A stretch of DNA of 16,152 nt from Thermoanaerobaculia bacterium. GTDB taxonomy: Bacteria; Acidobacteriota; Thermoanaerobaculia; Gp7-AA8. The stretch is taken from the NCBI GenBank assembly GCA_023700825.1, contig JAMPYE010000031.1, positions 1-16,152 of the forward strand. Reading direction: 5' to 3'. The notes beneath the pieces are model-generated. The model saw only the letters and a list, made by a program, of their open reading frames with translations. It was not told the DNA's origin and searched no databases. The position numbers and the translations under genes are program-made. Of this stretch, positions 8,117 through 15,129 are shown piece by piece (position 1 is the stretch's first letter; the number at the start of each line of letters is the position of its first letter).

Positions 8117-8998
8117 TCAGCCCGTGGATTCGGGCGATGCATCGCGGGGCCCCTGCGTGCCCCCTGCCGCCCCGACGACATCGCGCACCGACACAAGCTC
8201 GATGTCTCGCCGCGCGCACTCCTCGCGAACTCGCGGGTCGCAGAGCGCGTCGGCCTCTCTCTGCCAGTCGTAGCTCCAGGAGTAGCTTTCGGCCAGCCCC
8301 TCGCCGGTCCCCGGGTGGGTGACCAGCTCGGTCACGCCGTCTACGTGGTCGAGCAGCTCGACGATTCGATCGGCGTCGAGATGTCCCGCGTCGCGAATAC
8401 CGATCGTCCGGTCGTTCGTCGAAAATCCACGCAATTCCGCGATCCTCGCGGCCGCGCGCGCGAATCGCGAGAGCGCCGACACCTGCAGTTCGCGCATGCC
8501 GAGCGACCGGCGGGCCGCGTCGTCGGGAATCCTCACGTACCGGATGCCGAAATCCCCCGCCACCCGCAACACCCGTTCGAAGATGCCCGGAAGTACGTGC
8601 AGATGCTGGTGCCCGTTCGCATGCAGGAGCGAGACGCCGAGATCCCGCAGCCGCGCAGCCTGCGCCCGCAGCTCGGCTTCGACCTCGTCGAGGTCGATTC
8701 GTCCGAGCGTGTAGCGGACGAAGAGCTCGCGATAGCCGCCGGCGAATTTCCCGTCCCGGAACACGAGTGACTTGATGTCCGCCGCCGGCAGCAACGGGCG
8801 TTCTTCGACGAGGGTGAAGTGGACTCCCGCGTCCAGCGCGGGAACCGAGCGAACGGCGTTGGCCGCCTTCTCGACATCGATGCCGCACGCCGAGATCGAG
8901 CAGGCGGTGACGATTCCATGCTCGTGCCCGCGTATCGCGGCGTCGGTCATGCCGCGGTGCAGTCCGAGATCGTCCGCCGTGACGACGAGTCGCTTCAT
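8117..8998 (-). CDS. ChbG/HpnK (YdjC) family carbohydrate deacetylase
   Basis: This 293-residue protein belongs to the family of metal-dependent deacetylases that remove the acetyl group from N-acetylated sugars (chitooligosaccharides for ChbG, a glycosylated hopanoid for HpnK). The N-terminal TADDLGL supplies the Asp ligands (D9/D10). H60 in AGVHFTLVEE and the cluster HANGHQHLH (126-134) supply the remaining metal and catalytic histidines, and the late THPG segment is also conserved. ATG 8998 is chosen because it gives the family start MKRLVVTADD. It overlaps the preceding gene's stop as ATGA (8995-8998), and there is no ribosome site, which points to translational coupling to the GT2 gene. 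It is the last gene of the four-gene minus-strand operon. The neighbours suggest a polyprenyl-linked or surface N-acetyl sugar as substrate; this is inference. Confidence 0.92.
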   Translation of the reverse strand: MKRLVVTADDLGLHRGMTDAAIRGHEHGIVTACSISACGIDVEKAANAVRSVPALDAGVHFTLVEERPLLPAADIKSLVFRDGKFAGGYRELFVRYTLGRIDLDEVEAELRAQAARLRDLGVSLLHANGHQHLHVLPGIFERVLRVAGDFGIRYVRIPDDAARRSLGMRELQVSALSRFARAAARIAELRGFSTNDRTIGIRDAGHLDADRIVELLDHVDGVTELVTHPGTGEGLAESYSWSYDWQREADALCDPRVREECARRDIELVSVRDVVGAAGGTQGPRDASPESTG

Positions 8999-9744
8999 CG
9001 CGGACTTGCGGGTGGCGTGCGCCGCACGGGCCGCCTCATTTCGGGCGAGAGTTTCCACAGCTCCGCGAAGATCTTCAGGATGACCGTCGGTGACGACAGC
9101 GTCGATGCACCCTTCGTCCTCGGGAAGTAATCGAGCCCGAGCTGCTGGATGACGAACCCGAGGTTCTTCGCCTTCACGATCAGCTCGGCGTCGATGAGCG
9201 AGCCTTCGGACTTCAACTCGATCGCCTCGACCACTTCACGCGTCGCGAGCTTGAACGAGAAGTTGATGTCGCGGTGCGGCCAGCCGAAGAGCAGCCCGAT
9301 CAGCATGTTGTAGAAGTACGAGTAGACCGTCCGCTTGAACCCTTCCGTGGTCCTGTCGAAGCGGTAGCCCGCGATCATGTCCGCCCGCGTTGCGTCCATC
9401 GCACGGATCGCGCGGCCGACCTCGTACGGGTCGAACGGCAGGTCTGCGTCCATGTAGAGAACGAGATCGTTCCGCACGGCGGCGAAACCGGTGCGGATCG
9501 TGCCTCCGAGCTTCCGGTTCTTCTCATGCCGCAGCAGGCGCACCCGCGACTCGCGTGCGGCGATTGCCTCGACGAGCGACGCGCACCGGTCGGTCGACGC
9601 GTCGTCTACGACGATGATCTCCCAGTCGAGCCCGTGCTGCACGAAAGCGCGCATCGCACACTCGATCGCGTGCTCGATGTCCGCTTCCTCGTTGTACATC
9701 GGGATCACGAGAGAGATCGAGCGTTTCTGCGCGGCGTCAGGCAT
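8995..9744 (-). CDS. GT2 family glycosyltransferase, polyprenyl-phosphate sugar synthase type
   Basis: This 249-residue inverting GT-A enzyme is expected to move a sugar from a nucleotide donor to a polyprenyl phosphate at the inner face of the membrane. The N-terminal SLVIPMYNEE (11-20) and VVDDASTD (45-52) are the nucleotide-binding part, and DAD at 99-101 in YMDADLPFD is the metal site. The stretch from residue 157 (HRDINFSFKLATREVV) resembles dolichyl-phosphate-mannose-synthase-like proteins. There is no C-terminal membrane pair; one amphipathic or hydrophobic stretch (YSYFYNMLIGLLFGW, 141-155) may touch the membrane. I start it at ATG 9744, where the GT2 homology begins; the longer frame to 9846 runs into the upstream gene. 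It lies 37 bases after the GT-C gene and overlaps the deacetylase by 4 bases. Its product would be a natural donor for the GT-C proteins encoded upstream. Confidence 0.92.
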   Translation of the reverse strand: MPDAAQKRSISLVIPMYNEEADIEHAIECAMRAFVQHGLDWEIIVVDDASTDRCASLVEAIAARESRVRLLRHEKNRKLGGTIRTGFAAVRNDLVLYMDADLPFDPYEVGRAIRAMDATRADMIAGYRFDRTTEGFKRTVYSYFYNMLIGLLFGWPHRDINFSFKLATREVVEAIELKSEGSLIDAELIVKAKNLGFVIQQLGLDYFPRTKGASTLSSPTVILKIFAELWKLSPEMRRPVRRTPPASPR

Positions 9745-9755
9745 CGTCGCGCCGG

Positions 9756-9761
9756 ATTGTA
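9756..9761 (-). promoter_or_regulatory. Possible internal -10 box (TACAAT) before the GT2 gene
   Basis: The minus-strand hexamer TACAAT lies 11 bases before the GT2 ATG, in the 37-base gap inside the glycan operon. A transcript from it would carry only about five untranslated bases. No ribosome site precedes this ATG, which fits a nearly leaderless start. There is no visible -35 box, so this remains tentative. Confidence 0.4.
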
Positions 9762-9781
9762 GCCGACGTCGCGCGGCGGAA

Positions 9782-11173
9782 TCAGGGCGCAGGCACGCGA
9801 GGATCGGTCGGCACGACCGACACGACCCGATATCGCGAGCCGGCAAGACGGCGTAGCGGCTCGCTGTCGGGCCACGAAAAGACGAACGCTCCAGGCTCCG
9901 TCGACTCGCCGGGAATGAGTGCGTACCAGGCCAGCGCGCGATCGGGCCCGGCGTTCTCGATCGGGACGAGTCTCCCCTTCGTGATCAGAGCCGACGCATG
10001 GGGCATCAACTCCTCGGCCACGAGAACGACTGCGCCCGGCTCGATCTTGTCGTCGATCCAGATCGCCGCCTTCGATGGCGGCGGTGCAGTCTTCAGCCTC
10101 GCGAGGAGAAGCGGAGACACCCATACCCACGAGAACAGGCAGAACGACGCCATCACCGCCATCCGGATCCACGGCTGACCCGCCCTCGAGCCGAGCTCCG
10201 TAAGGCCGCGTATCGCGAGAAGGGAGACGGCGGCGATCGCGAGCAGCAGCGCGAGAACGGGCTCGCGCACCGATCCGCGCCACGCGACGACCACGACATT
10301 CAGCACGCCCGGGGCGACGACGAGCAGCAGCAGGCTCTCGCGTGCGCGGATCGCGGCCGCAATGCCGGCGAGCGCGAGCAATGTGACGGGAATTGCAAGC
10401 CATGGCGGCCCGAACGCGTCGAGCAACGCGCTCGAAGCCACCCCTTCCGTCCCCGCGCCCCCGGACGCGGCCAGACCGGTCCAGCGGAGGAGAGCGACAG
10501 GCCCTCCAAGCGCGTTCGAAAGTGATGCGAAGACGAGAGCCGTTCCCGCGACAAACGTGAGGACCGCAATCGGTAGCAGCCGACGCGCCGCCGGGGCGAA
10601 GAGCGGAGCGAGAAGAAGGAGCAGTGCGGGCAGCGTCCACTCCGGTTGGCAGCCAACGGTGCCGGCTACACCCGCACCGAGCAGCGCGGCGGTCCTCCAC
10701 GACTGCGCCTCGTCCGTCAGCAGCTTCGCCGCCGCGTTCAACGCGATCGCGAAGAACATCAGCGCCGAGGCCTCTGGCGCGGGCGTCGACGAGAAGACGA
10801 GCATCGCCGGCGCCATGAAGAGCAGAAGCGCCGCCAGCGCGCCGGCGACTGCGTCGCGGGACATCCGCCAGAAGGCCGCCGCGATGAGCGCCGTCGCCGC
10901 GACGCTGGAGAGAAACGCTGCCACGACGAGGGCGACGAACGGCGTCTCCGCCTTGAACATCAGCATGCGGGCGAGCTGGAGATAGAGAGGAAAGCCGGGA
11001 GCCGGCGGATGTCCGGCGAGCGGGTCGGGATTCCCGATCGCCACTCCAAGGAGAGGTTCGACCCGGAGCCACCAGGAATGAGGAAACGCGAGCGCGCGCG
11101 TGACGAAGACCACGAAGACCGCGACGCCGGCGGCCATCAGGAACTGGCGTGACTGAAGGCGCGGATCGCTCAT
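9782..11173 (-). CDS. Multi-pass GT-C-like membrane protein, diverged paralogue of the upstream gene
   Basis: This 463-residue protein has about ten predicted membrane segments between residues 12 and 350 and a C-terminal extracytoplasmic stretch of about 110 residues. It aligns by eye with the gene just upstream along its whole length: GHPPAPGFPLYLQL (54-67) against HPHPPGYPLLIGL, APAMLVFS (120-127) against SPAMLVHG, VGCQPE (172-177) against IGCRPQ, and FVFSWPDSEP against QIFSWPASDA. It thus belongs with PMT/GT39-like glycosyltransferases. The acidic EFDE loop of the paralogue is not conserved; WLRVEP stands there, keeping a single Glu (E39). The C-terminal beta-rich domain of the paralogue is absent. 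ATG 11173 follows the previous stop by 12 bases, and its AAGGG site (11182-11186) overlaps that stop. It may be a partner subunit or have altered specificity. Confidence 0.82.
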   Translation of the reverse strand: MSDPRLQSRQFLMAAGVAVFVVFVTRALAFPHSWWLRVEPLLGVAIGNPDPLAGHPPAPGFPLYLQLARMLMFKAETPFVALVVAAFLSSVAATALIAAAFWRMSRDAVAGALAALLLFMAPAMLVFSSTPAPEASALMFFAIALNAAAKLLTDEAQSWRTAALLGAGVAGTVGCQPEWTLPALLLLLAPLFAPAARRLLPIAVLTFVAGTALVFASLSNALGGPVALLRWTGLAASGGAGTEGVASSALLDAFGPPWLAIPVTLLALAGIAAAIRARESLLLLVVAPGVLNVVVVAWRGSVREPVLALLLAIAAVSLLAIRGLTELGSRAGQPWIRMAVMASFCLFSWVWVSPLLLARLKTAPPPSKAAIWIDDKIEPGAVVLVAEELMPHASALITKGRLVPIENAGPDRALAWYALIPGESTEPGAFVFSWPDSEPLRRLAGSRYRVVSVVPTDPRVPAP

Positions 11174-11185
11174 CGCGTCATCCCT

Positions 11186-12997
11186 TCACCGCGTTTCCCT
11201 GGTTCGAGCGACGCGCTCGACCCCGGTCAGCGTCAGCGCGAGCCTTCGAGGATCGCGCCCCACGCCCATCGCCGGCGTGAACGCCTCCGACGACACCATC
11301 TCGACCTCGACGTAGCGGGCATCGGGGAGAGGGACCACACAACTCGCCTGCTCGCCGCGACGAATCGAGAGCTCTCGAACGCGCGCGCCGTCGACCCGGA
11401 GCCGGAGGGTCGTCGCTTCGTAGGGCGCCTCTTTCGGCAACTCGAACTCGAGTCGAAGGTCGCCTGCGCCCGGCGGAATCCGGATCGCCGAGACCTGGTC
11501 GAGCCATCTCCACTCCGGCCGGTCCGCGTCGCGCTCCCACGGATTCACACCCTTCACCGGGAGGAATCGTCGCTCCGGCGTGAGCGGGATCAACGACACA
11601 GCGCGGTAATGATTTCGCGTCAGCTTTCCGTAGGCGTCGCTCGCGGGCCACGAGAATATCTGAGCTCCTGAAACGCGTGTCGTGCCGTCCGCAAGAACCC
11701 ACAACTCGACGTCCGCGCGGTCGAAATAACGCGCCAGCCCGATTTCCACTGGCATCGTGTCGAATCCGCGAAGGGTCGCGTCGGCGTGAGGGCGCAACGA
11801 CGCATCCCAAAGTACGATCGCGCCCTGCGGGATTCTCTCGTTCGCCCAAGCGATCGCGCGAGCCGGCGGCGACGCCTCCGTCGCCCTCGGATGCACGACC
11901 GGCCAGGCGTAGGCGCAGTATCCGACGAGAAGCACGCCGGTCGCGACGAGACCGGCGCGCGGAACTCCGGCGCGCCGTGCGAGTAGCGCGATTCCCAGCG
12001 ACGCGAGGAACGCGACCGCCATCTGCGACGGCAGCTGGTACCGAACCCCGTCGGCAGGATCCGACGTTGTGATCGTGAAGACCAGATGAACCGCCGAGAC
12101 GGCGACGATCGGCCATGCGGCCCAGAGCCGCCTCCTGACGAGTTCGGCGAGTCCGAGCGCCGCGAAGGCCAGCGTTGGTATGGCGAGCGCCTTCGGTCCC
12201 CAGGGGTGAGCCGCGAAGCGGAGCGCGATCTCGACCCAGCTCCGCGTCCCTCTCGAGAGGTGCGCGTCGTGCGCTGCCACGTAGGACGCCTGCCCCGTCT
12301 CCCACTCGACGAACCGATCGAGGCCGCCGACGGCATCGATCAGCGGCACGAGCCAGAGAACGCAGACGGCAGTGAAGGCGAGCAGCCCCGCTGCCTTCGC
12401 ACGCGCGCTCCCCCGGATAACGACCACCGCGAGAAAGACAGGAACGATCGCCACCGCATACTGCGGCCGGCAGCCGATGGACGCCGCGCAGCTGGCCGCG
12501 AATCCGACCATGGCCCCGCCGGCCGAGGAGTGGTCCAACCTCGTGGCCGCCCAGAACGCGAGTGCGAGGAACATCAGCGCCGGTGGATCGGACATCGGCT
12601 CAGGGCCGTGGACGAGCATCGCGGGCGAGAGGTTGAAAAGCAGCGCGCCTGCCACCGCAACGGCCTCGCTCGCTGTGATCTCGCGCAGTGCCATCGCGAA
12701 GGCGAAGAACCCGATCACCGAAGAGGCCCAGGCGAGCGCCATCAGGGACGAGAACGGCTCGTTCACGACGAAGTCGATCACCTGCCCGAGCCCGATCAGC
12801 AGCGGGTAGCCGGGGGGATGCGGATGATGGCGGAGCGGCTCGAAGCTTTCGACGCCCATCCGGAAGAGGTACTCGTCGAACTCCCAGTGCGTCGCCTGCC
12901 GGGTGACGAACCGAATGATCGCCACGGCCAGCGTCGCGATCGCGATCCATGAGAATCGCGACGCCACGCGCGTCTCGAGGCTTCCGGCCCCCGTCAT
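11186..12997 (-). CDS. GT-C (PMT/GT39-like) membrane glycosyltransferase with C-terminal beta-rich domain
   Basis: This 603-residue membrane protein probably transfers a sugar from a polyprenyl phosphate donor to an acceptor outside the inner membrane. The first membrane helix (about 15-31) is followed by a periplasmic loop with EFDE (39-42), matching the catalytic acidic motif of GT-C enzymes, and then HPHPPGYPLL (58-67). About ten further hydrophobic segments run to around residue 390. A soluble region follows (about 400-480), then a roughly 110-residue C-terminal part rich in alternating strands (LRLEFELP, TTLRLRVDG), resembling a small carbohydrate-binding or jelly-roll domain. ATG 12997 is chosen because it starts the hydrophobic N-terminus and lies 8 bases beyond a TAGAAT box, without a ribosome site, so the message is likely leaderless. 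It is the first gene of the operon. Donor and acceptor are unknown. Confidence 0.85.
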   Translation of the reverse strand: MTGAGSLETRVASRFSWIAIATLAVAIIRFVTRQATHWEFDEYLFRMGVESFEPLRHHPHPPGYPLLIGLGQVIDFVVNEPFSSLMALAWASSVIGFFAFAMALREITASEAVAVAGALLFNLSPAMLVHGPEPMSDPPALMFLALAFWAATRLDHSSAGGAMVGFAASCAASIGCRPQYAVAIVPVFLAVVVIRGSARAKAAGLLAFTAVCVLWLVPLIDAVGGLDRFVEWETGQASYVAAHDAHLSRGTRSWVEIALRFAAHPWGPKALAIPTLAFAALGLAELVRRRLWAAWPIVAVSAVHLVFTITTSDPADGVRYQLPSQMAVAFLASLGIALLARRAGVPRAGLVATGVLLVGYCAYAWPVVHPRATEASPPARAIAWANERIPQGAIVLWDASLRPHADATLRGFDTMPVEIGLARYFDRADVELWVLADGTTRVSGAQIFSWPASDAYGKLTRNHYRAVSLIPLTPERRFLPVKGVNPWERDADRPEWRWLDQVSAIRIPPGAGDLRLEFELPKEAPYEATTLRLRVDGARVRELSIRRGEQASCVVPLPDARYVEVEMVSSEAFTPAMGVGRDPRRLALTLTGVERVARTRETR

Positions 12998-13027
12998 CGC
13001 GCGGCATTCTATAATCGCCGCCGCCCG
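12998..13027. promoter_or_regulatory. Ultra-compact divergent promoter between glycan operon and methyltransferase
   Basis: Only 30 bases separate the two start codons. The plus strand carries a perfect TATAAT at 13010-13015, 12 bases before the methyltransferase ATG at 13028. The minus strand carries TAGAAT (five of six) at 13006-13011, 8 bases before the operon ATG at 12997. The boxes overlap by two bases, and neither gene has a ribosome-binding site. Both messages would begin at or within a few bases of the start codon, and the two promoters could hardly be used at the same moment. Confidence 0.65.
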
Positions 13028-13672
13028 ATGCGCGTCAGCTATCTCCGAGCACTCACCGTGCTTCACCACTCCTTCTCGTCGCGCACCCCCGCGGCACGGG
13101 CGCACATCCTCGGCCGATTCCTCACCTGCCCCTTCCTTCGGACGCTACGGCACGTGCCCGAAGGCGGGCGGGTGCTCGATCTCGGCGCGGGGCACGGCAC
13201 GTTCGCGCGGCTCGCCATCGAGGCGGGGGCTGCTTCGGTGGTCGCGGTCGAGCCCGATCTGCGAAAATCGCTCGCCCCGTCGGTCCACCCGCGCGTTCGC
13301 TTCGTCGCCGCCTTCGACGATGCTGTCCGGGGCGAGTTCGACCTGGTGAGCGTGTTCGACGTCATCTACCGCATTCCCCGGGCCGATTGGGATCCGATCC
13401 TCGAGCGCGCCTCCGCCCGCCTCTCCCCGGGCGGAGTCCTGCTGATCAAGGAGCTGGATCCGGAGAATCAGTTGAAGTTCGCCTGGAACCGCGCGCAGGA
13501 ACGGCTCTGGGACCGATTTTTCGGACTCACGCTCGGCGAAGCGTTCAACTACGAGACCCGGGCGCAGATCGAAGAGCGGCTCCTGAAGGCGGGACTCGTC
13601 GATTTCCGCGCCGAATCGATCGACGCGGGTTACCCGCACTCGCACGTCGTCTACACCGCGCGCCGACCCTGA
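13028..13672 (+). CDS. Class I SAM-dependent methyltransferase
   Basis: This 214-residue cytoplasmic Rossmann-fold methyltransferase uses S-adenosylmethionine. Motif I is VLDLGAGHG (49-57), the acidic residue that binds the ribose is E75 in VVAVEPD, and the post-motif strand reads DLVSVFDVIYRIP, followed by LSPGGVLLIKELDP. The N-terminal 40 residues (SFSSRTPAARAHILGRFLTCPF) form a helical cap of the kind that shapes the acceptor site. ATG 13028 is fixed by the TATAAT 12 bases upstream and gives a sensible N-terminus. It is divergent from the glycan operon and shares its 30-base promoter region, so it may modify a glycan, lipid or small-molecule intermediate of that pathway; that is inference. 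The substrate cannot be read from the sequence. Confidence 0.9.
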   Translation: MRVSYLRALTVLHHSFSSRTPAARAHILGRFLTCPFLRTLRHVPEGGRVLDLGAGHGTFARLAIEAGAASVVAVEPDLRKSLAPSVHPRVRFVAAFDDAVRGEFDLVSVFDVIYRIPRADWDPILERASARLSPGGVLLIKELDPENQLKFAWNRAQERLWDRFFGLTLGEAFNYETRAQIEERLLKAGLVDFRAESIDAGYPHSHVVYTARRP

Positions 13673-13744
13673 TCCGCGAGAGACGATTCCTCCTAGACCG
13701 CCCTTAGCCGACCGCCCTCGCGGCCCTTGTCCCTCCATCTCTGA

Positions 13745-13772
13745 ATTCCCGATTCTCCATTCTCAATTCGCC
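13745..13772. repeat. Four tandem degenerate 7-bp repeats (ATTCNCN)
   Basis: ATTC occurs at 13745, 13752, 13759 and 13766, exactly seven bases apart. The four units read ATTCCCG, ATTCTCC, ATTCTCA and ATTCGCC. The stretch is A+T-rich against its surroundings and ends 22 bases before the -10 box of the next gene. It could be a replication-slippage minisatellite remnant or a set of protein sites. Confidence 0.6.
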
Positions 13773-13794
13773 TTTGGCGCGCCCCCCCTTCTGC

Positions 13795-13800
13795 TATGAT
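13795..13800 (+). promoter_or_regulatory. -10 box (TATGAT) for glutaryl-CoA dehydrogenase
   Basis: TATGAT matches the consensus in five of six bases and precedes the GTG start by 55 bases, leaving a leader of about 48 bases with a good ribosome site. A weak TTGGCG lies 15 bases upstream (13774-13779). The ATG inside this box is the first in-frame ATG of the reading frame, and it is unlikely to be the start for that reason. Confidence 0.55.
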
Positions 13801-13855
13801 TCCGCCTCCAATCGATGCTGCTGTCCGGCGGCAAACTGCAGAGAAGGAGTCTTTA

Positions 13856-15076
13856 GTGAGCAGCTTCCCAGGCGTTGACTACATGGAAATCGACTCACTC
13901 TTCAACGAGGAGGAGCTGATGGTCCGACAGACCGTCCGCGACTTCGTCGACGAGGAGGTCCTCCCGATCATCGAGGAGGCAAACCGCCACGAGAAGTTCC
14001 CGGTAGAGCTCATCCCGAAAATGGGAGAGCTCGGCCTCTTCGGGGCAACGATCAACGAGTACGGCCTCCCCGGCCTGAACAACGTGGCCTACGGGCTCAT
14101 CATGCAGGAGCTCGAGCGCGGCGATTCCGGCCTCCGTTCGTTCGCCTCGGTGCAGTCGGGCCTCGTCATGTTCCCGATCTACAACTACGGATCGAAGGAG
14201 CAGAAGGACAAGTGGATCCCGAAGCTCGCCTCGGGTGAGAAGATCGGCTGCTTCGGCCTAACCGAGCCCGACTTCGGCTCGAACCCAGGTGGGATGCGGA
14301 CGCACGCGAAGAAAGACGGCGACTCGTGGGTGCTCAACGGCGCGAAGTCGTGGATCACGAACGGCTCCGTCGCCGACGTCGCCGTCGTCTGGGCGAAGAC
14401 CGACGAAGGGATCAAGGGCTTCCTCGTCGAGAAAGACACTCCCGGATACACCACCAAGTACCACATGGGCAAGTTCTCGCTCCGCGCGTCGGTGACCTCG
14501 CAGCTCTTCTTCGAGGACTGCCGGATTCCCGCAGAGAATCATCTGCCGCAGACCTCGTCGTTGCGGCATCCGCTCAGCTGCCTCACCCAGGCGCGCTACG
14601 GAATCGCATGGGGCGTGCTCGGAGCGGCGATGGGCGTGTTCCAGACCGCGACCGAGTATGCGAAACAGCGCATCCAATTCGCCGGCCAGCCGATCGCCTC
14701 GCACCAGCTGGTGCAGAACAAACTGGCCTGGATGATCACCGAGATCACCAAGGGACAGCTGCTCGCGCTGCAGATGGGCCGGCTCAAGGACCAGGGCAAA
14801 CTCAAGCCGCACCATGTCTCGATGGGCAAGATGAACAACGTCAACATCGCGCTCGAATGCGCGCGAATGGCGCGCGACATCCTCGGCGCGAACGGCGTGT
14901 CCGACGAGTATCCGGTGATCCGGCACATGATGAACCTCGAGTCGGTCAAGACTTACGAAGGAACGCACGACGTCCACAATCTCGTCATCGGCGAGGCGGT
15001 CACGGGCATCGCGTCGTACAATCCGCCCATGTCGGCGGCCCAAGCAAAGGAAGCGGAAGCAGCATCGAAGAAATAG
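13856..15076 (+). CDS. gcdH: Glutaryl-CoA dehydrogenase (FAD-dependent, decarboxylating)
   Basis: This 406-residue acyl-CoA dehydrogenase converts glutaryl-CoA to crotonyl-CoA and CO2 in lysine, tryptophan and some aromatic-acid breakdown, passing electrons from FAD to ETF. The catalytic base is E368 in TYEGTHDVH. Residues that bind the far carboxylate of glutaryl-CoA in the human enzyme, E87, R94 and S95, fall at the same numbers here (ELERGDSGLRS). CFGLTEPDFGS, KSWITNG, FSLRAS and RYGIAWGVLG match the glutaryl-CoA branch closely and set it apart from generic acyl-CoA dehydrogenases. I chose GTG 13856 because AAGGAG (13844-13849) is 6 bases upstream and the first ATG lies in the promoter. 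A short Ala/Lys/Glu tail follows the conserved end. ETF genes and other pathway genes are not in the window. Residues needed for decarboxylation appear intact, but non-decarboxylating variants exist. Confidence 0.93.
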   Translation: MSSFPGVDYMEIDSLFNEEELMVRQTVRDFVDEEVLPIIEEANRHEKFPVELIPKMGELGLFGATINEYGLPGLNNVAYGLIMQELERGDSGLRSFASVQSGLVMFPIYNYGSKEQKDKWIPKLASGEKIGCFGLTEPDFGSNPGGMRTHAKKDGDSWVLNGAKSWITNGSVADVAVVWAKTDEGIKGFLVEKDTPGYTTKYHMGKFSLRASVTSQLFFEDCRIPAENHLPQTSSLRHPLSCLTQARYGIAWGVLGAAMGVFQTATEYAKQRIQFAGQPIASHQLVQNKLAWMITEITKGQLLALQMGRLKDQGKLKPHHVSMGKMNNVNIALECARMARDILGANGVSDEYPVIRHMMNLESVKTYEGTHDVHNLVIGEAVTGIASYNPPMSAAQAKEAEAASKK

Positions 15077-15083
15077 TCACCAC

Positions 15084-15110
15084 GAGGCCCTCCGGAACCC
15101 GGAGGGCCTC
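15084..15110 (+). terminator. Strong 12-bp hairpin between gcdH and glpX
   Basis: GAGGCCCTCCGG (15084-15095) pairs perfectly with CCGGAGGGCCTC (15099-15110) around a 3-base AAC loop, beginning 8 bases after the gcdH stop. The following bases, GGACTTTCCGGG, contain only three T in a row, so it may be a weak terminator, an mRNA-end stabiliser or an attenuator. It ends 10 bases before the glpX ribosome site. Confidence 0.7.
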
Positions 15111-15129
15111 GGACTTTCCGGGAGGGAAG

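Larger units (their letters stand above)
13673..13855. other. Intergenic region upstream of glutaryl-CoA dehydrogenase
   Basis: These 183 bases are the longest gene-free stretch. They hold a 7-bp-period repeat (13745-13772), a TATGAT -10 box (13795-13800) and the ribosome site AAGGAG (13844-13849) 6 bases before the GTG. There is no clear terminator hairpin for the methyltransferase gene; only short G+C-rich inverted pieces lie near 13710-13727. Confidence 0.5.

Noticed and set aside
7986..8888. N-terminal extension or fusion of the dehydrogenase (frame open to 8888)
   Set aside because: The extra part overlaps the deacetylase gene, crosses the TATAAT promoter and is Arg-rich; the real N-terminus starts at 7985.
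8117..8998. Hopanoid biosynthesis gene hpnK
   Set aside because: The family fits, but no squalene-hopene cyclase or other hpn gene is in view and the GT2 neighbour lacks the membrane segments of HpnI, so only the broad family name is used.
14258..15043. Minus-strand open frame opposite gcdH
   Set aside because: It has no ribosome site and a His/Arg/Asp-rich shadow composition; gcdH is unambiguous.
14326..15129. Open frame running in front of glpX through gcdH on the plus strand
   Set aside because: It is the off-frame of a G+C-rich gene, with an Arg-rich composition; GlpX homology begins only at 15130, next to a ribosome site.
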